DNA of 64,000 bases from Tiliqua scincoides (taxonomy: Eukaryota; Chordata; Lepidosauria; Squamata; Scincidae). The notes beneath the pieces were generated by a model. That model saw nothing but the letters and a program-made list of their open reading frames with translations. It was not told where the DNA came from and did not search any database. Positions 34,860 to 44,907 of the stretch are shown here, piece by piece. The first letter of the stretch is position 1, and every line of letters begins with the position of its first letter. Location: positions 186,001 through 250,000 of the forward strand of contig NC_089823.1 of the NCBI RefSeq assembly GCF_035046505.1. The letters run 5' to 3'. Both the position numbers and the translations under genes were made by a program.

Positions 34860-36273
34860 AAGCGGGGAAGGGGAGAAGACAGGCCCAGATGAGTCCAGGC
34901 CGAAAAGCAGGAATGGCATCAACGCACCTCCCCATCACGCCCCTCACCGCACTTCAGGGGCCCACAACACACCCCAACGTCAGTCACAGACCACCACCTG
35001 CCAATCCAATGGCTCCATTCAAAGAAAGACTTTCTGAGAGTGGGGAAAGGGCCGTGGAGCACCTCTGTCCAGAGTTTCTGGGCTGAAAGGATAAAACCAA
35101 GGATGAAAGGAGGGATTCAGAAAATTGCCAGAGGTGCGCAGAGCTCTGTCCTCCATCTGCTAACCACCCAGAACCCAACCTCACTGGCAGACCTGTTGGA
35201 GTTTGGAGCAACTCCGTCTGCTGTCCAGAGGTGGCAGGATACAGCCCAGAAGGGGTTAAGCCAGTCCAGAAAGGGTTAAGCCATGGCCCAGTGACCCTGC
35301 TCTTTACCTGTCCCCTTTTGAGACCTTTGTGGGGTGTGGCCCAGACCCTATAACCTTCCCTTCTCTGAGCACGCCCCCTCTTCCTCTCCGACTACTGACC
35401 TGTCGAGATGGCACACAGCAGGGCTCTGCTGGCTACGCCATCTTGAGCACATGGCATGCAGGGCGTGGCGGCTTTAGGGCCTTGCTATCTTTAAATTAGC
35501 TAAACCTCTGATTGTAATCAGATGCTGTAAATATGCTTCTTATGGAACTGCGAGTAAATGACTTCTCGCAACTTCAACAAGCCATTGTGGTTTGTCTTTA
35601 TTGATTAGCAGTCAGCAAGGTGTGGGAGCTTCCCTGGGTTGATACCCAGCAAAGGGGGGGGGGGGTCTGCTGCTGAAGCTACTCTGCTTCCCCCCAAAAG
35701 AGGAAAATATTTTTTAAATTCCTCCAACAAGAGCAACAAGGATGGCAGGCAACAGCTTGCCTCAGAGCCCAATCCTATCCAACTTTCTAGTACCGGTGCA
35801 GCTGCAATGCAGCCTGGAGGTAAGGGAACAAATGTTCCCTTACCTTGAGGAGGTGTCTGTGACTGCCACCCCACTAAAGGATGCAGTGCACACCCCATTG
35901 GCACCACTGCACTGGCCCTAGAAAACTGGATAGGATTGGGCCCTCAGTCAGTTGCACCTGGAAGGCCTAACCACAAAAGGACCAAGAGAGCAACAAAAGC
36001 AGAAAAAGGGGGGAGGGCTCATGATCTCTCAAGTTGTGGGACAGAGTGTTCTTCAGAATCGGGACAACAGCTGTTCTCCTCCCTGCCCCACTCTCTGGAG
36101 TTCTTGCACCCTTCCTCCCCCCAGCTGTCTGTTTTGAGGAAACATGCCTGAAGGAACAAAAAGCCCACTGGCAGGGATGAGACAAACACACAAGACAACC
36201 TTTTTAGCATTTATACGGTGTTTTTCAGGCGACTGGACTTTTCCCATGGCCTCCAAGAGCAGGCCAACACAAT
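34860..36273. other. FH2 gene intron with a short DNA transposon
   Basis: No exon recognised. 35225-35285 contains a degenerate tandem AAGGGGTTAAGCC(A) motif and a G run lies at 35654-35667. An AT-richer block at 35480-35640 looks like old repeat DNA of unclear class. Confidence 0.5.
35764..35943. mobile_element. 180-bp MITE with AATCCTATCC ends
   Basis: The left end GAGCCCAATCCTATCCAACT and right end (reverse complement) GAGGGCCCAATCCTATCCAG form inverted repeats of about 25 bp. A sister copy is at 61785-61961 with the same ends and interior motif GGGAACAAATGTTCCCTTAC (itself palindromic). A noncoding DNA transposon. Confidence 0.8.
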
Positions 36274-36616
36274 CAGTAGTTCTCAAACTGTGGGTCCATG
36301 GCCCACCACTGGGTCATGACCCAATTTTTGGTGGTTCGCAAAACTGACTGGGCAAATGAGGCTGTGTGCATCAAGGGTGAAACAAGCTGCTACTTGGAGG
36401 GAGGACTGCTGTCCAATCACCTTTAAAGCTACAGAGGCTTGAGCTGCTGGGAAAGTAAAACTTTCTATAAGTGGGTCCTGACTGGTTTCAGTGGGTGACT
36501 TGTGCTTTGATGGCAATTTTATGCTCTTTGTAAGTTTTTGTTGGTTTTTTGTAAGCCGCCTTGGTCCCTTCAGGGAGAAAGGTGGGGTAAAAATTCAGTC
36601 AGTGAGTAAGTAATTA

Positions 36617-39600
36617 CCCACAACCCTCCTCTCTCCTCCTGCAGTCCTCCACTCCCCACAACCCTCCTCTCTCGCCCTGCAGTCCTCCATTCCCCACAAT
36701 CTCCCTTTCTGCCCCTCCACTCCTGCATCATTCCCTGGGGGCTGGGGGATAAGAACAGGCCCTCAGTTTGGCTGTACTTGTTGTAAGAGGCGACTAAACA
36801 GCCACCGGGTAGATTGGACTTGTTAGCCTGGGAAGGCAGTTTATCTGAGAGAAGGAAACTCTGACCTCAAACCTCCACTGCCTTGTGGCTACATCCAGTT
36901 ATGAAAAAGGCTTCAGGAGTCAACCTCGAGGCAAAATCCAGAGCTGGAGTCCCTGAGGCAGTTCGCGGCTGTACACAGTCACGCTCTGGCAACTCCTGCG
37001 ACGCCGCTGGAACCAACCGTATTGGCTTCTGCCTTTCCACTGGACCATTTCAGCGACGTGGAGAGGGGGGATTTGCTGCATGGTAACAGCCTATGCTCCA
37101 TACCTTCTTTACCCAGGCTTCGCGCACTGGAGAGGACACTCCAACTTCGCCATACGGCGTTGGCACAACACAGGAGGCAGCAGTTTACCGGTTATAAGTC
37201 TTTGCTCGAATGGCATAGAGCGTGATGCCAGGGGCTGCTTCCGACGGTGGGAGAGATCATTGCATCTCATTGGGCAGCTACCGCCCGCCTTAAGCTGGGC
37301 AGTCCCCAGCCAGTAAGGTGTTGCCTCGCCACGGTCCGTTAACCTCACGGGGTGCGTGGGGTTTAGGGTGAAAACCGACAAGCGGATCGACAACTCTGCA
37401 CCATGCAACAGAAAACAGAAAACTCCTGCCCTAAAGCTGAGCACCTGGAACGTAAGGACAATGACACCTGGCTTCTCTGATGACCTGCAAGGAATAGACG
37501 ATGCACGCAAAACAGCTGTCATCGACATGGAGCTGAGCAGACTGCAGATGGACATTGTCGCCCTTCAAGAGACGAGGCTGCCAGATTCCGGATCTGTCAA
37601 GGAGAGAAATTTCTCATTTTTCTGGCAGGGAAAACCACCAAACGAAACCAGGGAACATGGCGTTGGCTTTGCGGTCAGAAATACCCTGCTGAAATCCATC
37701 ATCCCACCTACTGTGGGATGTGAAAGAATTTTGTCCCTGCAGCTCCAGTCATCAGCAGGACCTGTCACTCTCATCAGTGCTTATGCACCGACTCTGTCGT
37801 CTCCAGCAGAAGCCAAAGACAAATTCTGCGATGACCTGGCCACCGCTATCAAGAAGATCCCTGTAAAAGAGCCATTGTTCATCCTCGGCGATTTCAATGC
37901 TAGAGTTGGTGCTGATACCAGTTCATGGCCCACTTGCTTAAGTCAGTTCGGCACTGGGAAGATGAACGAAAATAGCCAACGCCTGCTAGAGTTTTGCTGT
38001 CTTCACGGTCTCTGTGTCAGCAACACGTTCTTCAACACGAAGCCCCAACATAGAGTCTCTTGGAGACATCCAAGATCAAAGCACTGGCACCAGCTCGACC
38101 TGATCCTCACCAGACGCTCCAGCCTTCCCAGCATCAAGATCACACGCAGTTATCAGGGTGCTGCCTGCGACACTGACCACTCCCTGGTGTGCAGCAGAGT
38201 GAAACTGCAAACAAAGCGACTATATCACATGAAAAAGGAAAGAAGACCTCACGTTGATACCAGCAAGATCTGGGATCAGAGAAAAGTGGAGGAATTTGCA
38301 CGAGCGCTTGAGGAATCTCTTCCAGGCTCGGCCAACGCAAATGCATCCAACAGATGGGAACATTTCATGAATACCGTTTACAACAATGCCTTGTCCATAT
38401 TTGGCAAGAAGACCAACAAGGCGGCAGACAGGTTTGAAGCCCACTCTGAGGAGTTGACACCATATATTGGCAACCTTCAGTCTCGAAATACTATGGTATC
38501 GCGCTCTGAAAGGTGGTTCTGGCAACTGCAAGAGAAGGCATCTATCTCCGGACCAAATCTGACGGAAAGCTCTTCAACCTCTCCAGACTGAGAGCAAAGT
38601 CCAAAGTCCAGCTGAAATGTCTGCGTGACTTCCTCTTTGCCGACGATGCAGCTGTCACTGCCCACTCTGCCAAAGATCTCCAGCAGCTCATGGATCGTTT
38701 TAGCAAGGCCTGCCAAGATTTTGGACTGACAATCAGCTTAAAGAAAACACAGGTTATGGTTCAGGATGTGGACTCACCTCCCAGCATTACAATCTCTGCG
38801 CAAGAACTGGAGGTTGTCCATGACTTTGTGTACCTTGGCTCAACGATCTCCGACACTCTTTCTCTTGATACCGAACTAAACAAACGCGTCGGTAAAGCAG
38901 CTACCACGTTTTCCAGACTCACAAAGAGAGTCTGGTCCAACAAGAAGCTGAAGGAACATACCAAGATCCAGGTCTACAGAGCTTGCATCCTTAGTACACT
39001 TCTGTACTGCAGCGAGTCATGGACTCTCCGCTCACAACAGGAGAGAAAACTGAATGCTTTCCACATGCGCTGCCTCCGACGCATTCTCGGCATCACCTGG
39101 CAGGACAAAGTTCCAAAAAACACAGTCCTGGAACGTGCTGGAATCCCTAGCATATATGCACTGCTGAAACAGAGACGCCTGTGTTGGCTCGGTCATGTCG
39201 TGAGAATGGATGATGGGCGGATCCCAAAGGATCTCCTCTATGGAGAACTCGTGCAAGTTGACACCAGTCATTGAGGAAAAGAGGAGAGCTCAAGCAGCAT
39301 ACAAGGCCTGTCCCAGTGAGTGCAACCTGCAGGTCCTCCAAGCTGCTCGCAGCAAAGTCCAGCAGGCTGCCAGGAGATGTGCTAACGACTACTCCAGCTC
39401 TGTTCCGAGATACAGATAGCAGCTGACACGGGCAACTTCAAGGGGATGTATGATGGTATCAAGCAGGCCCTAGGTCCAACGCAGAAGAAAACTGCCCCTC
39501 TGAAGTCTGCCGCAGGTGAGGTCATCCAGGATCGGGCGCAGCAGATGGAACGCTGGGTGCAGCACTACTCTGAGCTATATTCCAGAGAAAACGTAGTCAC

Positions 39601-41433
39601 CAAAGAAGCGCTGAACAACATTGAGTGCCTGCCTGTGCTGGAGGAGCTTGACAGTGAACCAACCCTAGAAGAACTTCACGTGGCCCTGGACTCCCTTGCC
39701 TTTGGCAAGGCACCTGGAAAAGACAGCATCCCTGCTGAAGTCCTAAAGCGCTGCAAAGAGATCATCGTCACTGAGCTGCATGGAATCCTCTGTCTCTGCT
39801 GGAGAGAAGGTGGAGTACCTCAAGACATGAGGGATGCAAACATCATCACGCTGTACAAGAACAAAGGTGACAGGGGTGACTGCAACAACTACCTTGGCAT
39901 CTCTCTCCTTAGCGTTGTAGGAAAGCTGTTTGCCCGAGTTGCACTAAAGAGGCTCCAGGTACTTGCAGAGAGCGTTTATCCAGAATCACAGTGTGGATTC
40001 CGAGCCAACAGGTCCACCACTGATATGGTATTCTCCCTTAGACAACTGCAGGAGAAATGCAGGGAACAATGACAGTCACTCTTTATAGCCTTCAAAGATC
40101 TCACGAAGGCTTTTGACCTGGTCAGCAGGGACGGCCTCTTCAAGATTCTCCCCAAGACTGGATGTCCACCCAGGCTCCTCAGCATCATCAGGTCTTTCCA
40201 CAAGGACCTGAAGGGCACTGTTGTCTTTGATGGCTCCACATCAGACCCTTTTGACATCCGAAGCGGAGTGAAGCAGGGCTATGTTCTTGTGCCAACCTTG
40301 TTTGGGATTTTCTTCGCTGTCCTGCTGAAGCAGGCCTTTGGAACTGCAACAGAAGGCATCTATCTCCAGACCAGATCAGATAGAAAGCTCCAACTTCTCC
40401 AGACTGAGAGCAAAGTCCAAAGTCCAGCTGAAATGTCTGCGTGACTTCCTCTTTGCCAACGATGCAGCTGTCACCGCCCACTCTGCCAAAGACCTCCAGC
40501 AGCTCATGATTCGTTTTAGATAGGCCAGCCAAGATTTTGGACTGATGATCAGCCTGAAGAAAACACAGGTCATGGTTCAGGATGTGGAGTCACCTCCCTG
40601 CATTATAATCTCTGCACATGAACTGGAGCTTGTCCATGACTTTGTGTACCTTGGCTCAACGATCTTCGACACTCTTTCTCTGGATACCAAGCTAAACAAA
40701 CGCATCGGTAAAGCAGCTACCATGTTTTCCAGACTCACAAAGAGAGTCTGGTCCAACAAGAAGCTGACGGAACATACCAAGATCCAGGTCTACAGAGCTT
40801 GCGTCCTGAGTACACTTCTGTACTGCAGCGAGTCACGGACTCTTCGCTCACAACAGGAGAGGAAGCTGAACGCTTTCCACATGCGCTGCCTCCGACGCAT
40901 TCTCGGCATCACCTGGCAGAACAAAGTTCCACAGTCCTGGAAAGTGCTGGAATCCCTAGCATGTATGCACTGCTGAAACAGAGACGCCTGCGTTGGCTCA
41001 GTCATGTCGTGAGAATGGATGATGGCCGGATCCCAAAGGATCTCCTCTATGGAGAACTCGTGCAAGGAAAGCGCCCTACAGGTAGACCACAGCTGCGATA
41101 CAAGGACATCTGCAAGAGGGATCTGAAGGCCTTGGGAGTGGACCTCAGCAGGTGGGAAACCCTGGCCTCTGAGCGGCCCGCTTGGAGGCAGGCTGTGCAG
41201 CATGGCCTTTCCCAGTTTGTAGAGACACTTGGCCAACAGACTGAGGCAAAGAAGGAAGGCCCATAGCCAGGGAGACAGACCAGGGACAGACTGCACTTGC
41301 TCCTGGTGTGGAAGGGATTGTCACTCCCGGATTGGCCATTCCAGCCACACTAGACGCTGCTCCAGAACCACCATTCAGAGCGCGATACCAGAGTCTTTCG
41401 AGACTGAAGGTTGCCAACTCGAGACTACTATGG
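36617..41433 (+). mobile_element. Near full-length RTE-like LINE, with a nested copy
   Basis: Flanked by GTAAGTAATTA at 36606-36616 and 41434-41444 (11-bp duplication). The 5' UTR has tandem pyrimidine-rich units (CCCCACAACCCTCCTCTCTC). The ORF from 37356 starts the apurinic endonuclease (LSTWNVRTM; ALQETRLPDSG; LGDFNARVGADT; DTDHSLVCSRV). RT continues after the nested insert (39258 onward: KAPGKDSIPAEVL, SQCGFRANRSTTDMVF) to the C-terminal finger and the 3' end GACTGAAGGTTGCCAA. Without the nested 804 bp it is about 4.0 kb. Damage includes a stop at 40070 and frame changes near 40390 and 40520. Confidence 0.85.
38463..39255 (-). mobile_element. RTE-like LINE inserted in its sister, with 5' inversion
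   Basis: Flanked by AGTTGACACCA at 38452-38462 and 39256-39266 (11 bp). 38463 to about 38522 is the element's 3' end on the minus strand (TTGGCAACCTTCAGTCTCG, reverse of the normal tail). From about 38523 to 39255 the sequence is the 3'-ORF part in plus orientation (GIYLRTKSDGKLF ... LLYGELVQ). A minus-oriented tail joined to an inverted upstream piece is again a twin-priming product. The uninterrupted target can be read in the other copy at 23838-23865. Confidence 0.85.
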
Positions 41434-41589
41434 GTAAGTAATTAAATAAAATGCTAATTAGTTTGAGAACTACCAGTGCAGGTGACTGGATGGGGAGGGG
41501 GCGAATCGGTGGGGCAAAGGCAGCCGGCCTGCACCAGACCACTGCCTGCACCCAGCACCCAACCCGGGAACAGCCCCCTGCCCTCAGCG

Positions 41590-43400
41590 GTCTTTCCAAA
41601 GGGGCGGGACGTGCTCCCTGCATGCATCACAAGGGCCTCGGAAGAGCCCTGCTGGGCCCGGCCCAGGGAGTGCGGCGGTCCAGCTCCGCGGTGGTGCCGG
41701 CCAGGAAGCGTCCCCTGCCAGACTGGTGCGGGGGCGCAGTGCAAAGCGCAGGGCCGGGTCGGGGCAGGAAGGAGCCTGCGCTTTCCTGCGGCAGAGGCCC
41801 AGCCAGGGCGACACGAAGCCCCTTGGGCGGGCCCGCTGAAGCGAGCCGCCCTTCCCAGGCCGCCGGCACCAAGCGGCAGGAGGCCGCGGGCCGACGCGGG
41901 GCCTCGCCTTCTCTCCTCGGCCGCACCGCCCGAGAAGACGCGCCAGCAAAGCGGGCTCGCCTTCTGCACCAGCCCAGCCCCCGGGGCGTCAGGGTCGGAG
42001 AGCGACGAGGCCGGACGAGCCTTCCCGCCCGGGGCCCCGCTCTTCGACGCCCCGCAGAGGCACCCGCAGCCCCGCCCATTCTCGCTCGCCGGGCCGGGCA
42101 GGACCCACCGCATTCCGCACGGCTGCTTGCCGGGGGCCAGGCGGATGGCGACGAGGCCGAGCGCGCTCCCTCCCGCGGGCTCCCTGGGGCGGGCGGGCGA
42201 GCACGCGGGCCGCGAAGGGGCAGCTCCTCTCGGCAGAGCCCCGTCTCCGTCCCGGATCACACCTGCTGCGAGCGCCGCCCACGCCCTCCGGGCGGCTCCG
42301 GCGGCTGCTCGAAGAGCCCATCCAGCAGGCGCAGATCCAGCGGGAAGGCGCGGGCCCCCGTCGCCGTCCAGAGGTTGTGGCGCCCGTCGATGCGCGCTGC
42401 CGGGATGGGCTCCCAGTTGAAGTTGCGCAGCTTGCGGCGCCGCTCGGGGGCATTCCGGGAGGGCAGAGGCGGCGGCCCCGGGAGAGCCCCCGCTGGTAGC
42501 GAGCCGCCGCGAGCTCCGGCCAGCTGGTCGCCCAGGCCGCCGCCGGCCTCTGAGTGCCTGCAGAGCACAGCACGGCCGAGGCGGCGGCCTTGACTGGCGG
42601 CGCAGCTCCCCCGCCACAGGTGCGGCCGGACCGTCGGGGCGGAGAAGGGGGCAGGCCCCGCCCCCGACGGCCAGAGAGGAGGGAGTCGGACGCCTGGGTG
42701 CGGGGCGAGCCCGGCCTCTCGTCTGGTGCGGGGAGCCGCCGTGGTTGTCAGAGAGAGGGCGGTGCCCAGCCCCCGCTTCGAGGGCGGGGAGCGACGCACC
42801 CTGAAAAAGCGGCGAACAGGCGAGGGGCTGCCGGGGAGAAGCTGTCCTCCGGCGCTGACCCACTCGGGGCCGCGACCCCTGCCTGCCCTGCCCGCCACCC
42901 GGATCTGCCGAGGGAGGGCCGCGCGCGGGCCAGTGCAGGACCCTGTGCTTCGTTCCAGGCCGCCTCCCTTCCAGGGCGAGCTGCGGCGAGTCCGTCGCGC
43001 CCGGCCGAAGGGGGAGCAGAGCAGGGCCCGCCCATCCATGAGCCCGCCGGACGCTGGCCTAAGGCGCCGGAGGCCCCTCCGCTGCTCGTCCCGCTCCGGG
43101 GACGGAAGGGTCGCGGGGAGTGCTGGGCTGCAGAGACGCGTCCGCAGCCTGGCTGGCCCAGTGGCCCACCCGTGGCGAGGCCATCACCAGCGCCCACTGC
43201 CCGAGGCTGCCCCCTGCTCCGGCGGCCGCGCAGCGGGTCTGCTAGACGAAAACGGCCGTCCGCCCCCTCTGGGAAGCACGTGGGGGTCGTGGCGAGCGGG
43301 GGGCGGCCGCGACCGAGTGGCTGGAGAGCAGGCGGGGAGGAATGAGCCGGAGGGGGACCCTCGGCCCGCCTGGGGCTCTAGCTTTCGGCCTCGGGGAGCA
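41590..43400. promoter_or_regulatory. CpG island at the head of the FH2 gene remnant
   Basis: CpG- and GC-dense DNA over about 1.8 kb around the first recognisable FH2 exon (42263 to about 42563). It supports the view that the FH2 gene started here on the minus strand, and that the promoter has not lost its CpGs through long germline methylation. The exact first exon and start codon could not be determined; a TGCAG acceptor-like site near 42563 suggests more 5' sequence. Confidence 0.7.
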
Positions 43401-44078
43401 GCCGAGGGCTGCTGGAGGCGTCCCTTCCCTTGCTCAGGAGAACGGAGGGGGGGTGCTAGTAGCACTTCCGGGGTGGCCGCTGGTCGTCTTGTCTTTATTG
43501 CCCCTGCCTGCCCTCGCCGCCAAGCAAGAGGGGGCGCGACACGGACAGGACTGGCACAGGGAAAGCAGGGGGCAAGCTATTGGCCGGGCTCCAAGCAGAC
43601 CACCTGTCTTTGCTGTCCCCACCCGGGCCAGGTTCCTGAGAATTCTGCGACACTCCAGAGCTAAATTCTGTGGGGGCAGGCAGCTGATCTGGGACAGAGG
43701 GACCCGCCCTGCTGGCAGCCCTGGAGGGGGCCACTGGGGTCACCCTGAGGCCCACCCCAGCACAGATCCTCCCAACCTGGAACTCCCTGCATTTTGGTAC
43801 TTCGGAACAGCAACTGCTGGGTGTTCAAAAAGCAGCAAGCAGCCCTCTGCTGGGAGGGGAAGACACCCCAAGCTGGGGCTGGGATGGCTCTGCCCCCCAT
43901 CTACTGGCATCAGGCCTCAACCCCCCTCCCGTCACATCCCCAGCACCCTGCAAGCCCTGGCCACAGTTCCCTTCCCGCACCATGGACTAAGCGGGAGGGG
44001 GGGGCGCACAGGCCAGGATGAGGAGAGGACACACCTGACTCCACCTGCAGCAGGACCACAGAAGACTGTTTTTCACCC
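43401..44078. other. Intergenic between FH2 gene head and ARFIP2 tail
   Basis: No recognisable exon. Open frames are present on both strands but have no family resemblance; composition falls from CpG-island level toward average. Confidence 0.5.
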
Positions 44079-44084
44079 TTTATT
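44079..44084 (-). terminator. ARFIP2: ARFIP2 polyadenylation signal AATAAA
   Basis: AATAAA on the minus strand (TTTATT on plus), 824 bases past the ARFIP2 stop. It is followed by the GT-rich run expected downstream of a cleavage site only weakly. The 3' UTR includes a CA microsatellite near 44230-44245. Confidence 0.6.
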
Positions 44085-44907
44085 GGGAATCTTTACAGAG
44101 GGGCTGGAGCGTGGCCCGGGGCTGGAACTCGCAGAAGAAGCCCCAGAGCCTCTGCCCTGGTGAAAGCAGAAGGCCTGAACCCCCCAGACACACACAGCCC
44201 AGGAACGTAACACAGGGACACTGGCCATGACACACACACACACACTCGCGCTCTCACTCCACCTACCCACCCAGGCACGCACAACCCTCCAAAGCCAGAG
44301 CTGGGCAAGGCTGGGGCGGTGGTCCTCCTCCCTTTGGCCAACTCCAGCCTGGGCTCATGACCTCCCCCTACCCTCACAACCATAGCAGCAAATCAAAGCC
44401 CAGCCCTCCTCTGCCCAGCGAGACGCCAGGCTTGGCTGTGGCCGACAAGGGACAACACATGGACAGGCTCGTCTGCCAGTCCCCGTGGCCCTGGAAAAAG
44501 GGAGCACCCAGAAACACGATACGCGTGCCCATCACGGAGGGAACAGGACACCACTGCTGCAGCCCCCCCCCCCCGCTTGCTGGAGTGCTTGGAGGCTCAC
44601 AAGCAAGGTTGTCCCCCCCATCGTCTTTTGCAAAACGGCTGGGCGAGGGGCTCCCTGGCGCCCAACCCAGTGGGGATGTGAGGTTGGGGAGCCCCCTCCA
44701 CGCACGACACCAGCCTGCGCGAGGAGGAGGAAAAAAGTTGCTCCTGCTGCGGAGCCGCTGAGCTGCCCTGCGCCCACCCCTGCCCCAGGGGTGGGGGTGC
44801 AGGAGAGAGGAGCGGGGCTGAGCGCAGCTTCCTGCTGCCCTCGCTCAGAGTCCAGGTCCATGGAAGGAGGGGTGGAGGGGCGGGCAGGGGGCGGGCAGCG
44901 GCAGCTC

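Larger units (their letters stand above)
36274..41478. mobile_element. hAT-like element carrying an RTE-like LINE
   Basis: The left end CAGTAGTTCTCAAACTGTGG and the right end GTTTGAGAACTACCAGTG (about 41461-41478) are inverted partners of the common hAT type CAGTGGTTCTCAAAC. The interior left part (36290-36500) has hAT-MITE-like text (GGTCCATGGCCCACCACTGG, GGTCATGACCCA), then a squamate LINE/SINE tail (GTAAGCCGCCTTGG). The RTE-like LINE sits inside with its own target duplication. No 8-bp flank match was found, so the outer boundaries are less sure. Confidence 0.6.
28144..42563 (-). pseudogene. FH2-domain gene, FHDC1-like ohnologue, apparently decayed
   Basis: Formin-homology-2 exons on the minus strand between TRIM3 and ARFIP2. 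Seen: about 42563-42263 (KLRNFNWEPIP...HNLWTA...FEQ, FH2 start); 34856-34795 (VSLLDSKKILHLGIFLKRFKR); 31555-31467 ([26 protein letters not shown]); a weak exon at 30884 leftward to about 30740 (EGQKIEVLREIL); 29211-28938 (LCNFLCEDLESFSVAECRG, then IFHTFGERFLAAVQ); and 28632-28144 (ENQAWKAAAQQQERKAKRR...). Order and sequence match FHDC1 (INF1) better than other formins. FH2 domains nucleate and elongate actin; FHDC1 also affects microtubules and cilia. Signs of decay: the exons for about 120 FH2 residues between the second and third exons are absent, with a LINE in their place; the 30.8-kb exon needs a frame change; an in-frame TGA at 28440-28438 lies before 98 further open codons. The 5' end is uncertain. 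Confidence 0.72.

Noticed and set aside
35200-35660. Possible solo LTR of an old retrovirus-like element
   Set aside because: The composition and a TTTATT-containing stretch are suggestive, but no paired termini or target duplication could be set, so it is not annotated.
41454-42863. Open frame of 469 codons on the minus strand (and similar frames on both strands of all three CpG islands, for example 15068-16336 and 50508-51554)
   Set aside because: GC-rich DNA is short of stop codons. These frames show no family resemblance, overlap each other on both strands and ignore the splice sites of the real genes. Only the 42263-42563 part in one frame has FH2 similarity.
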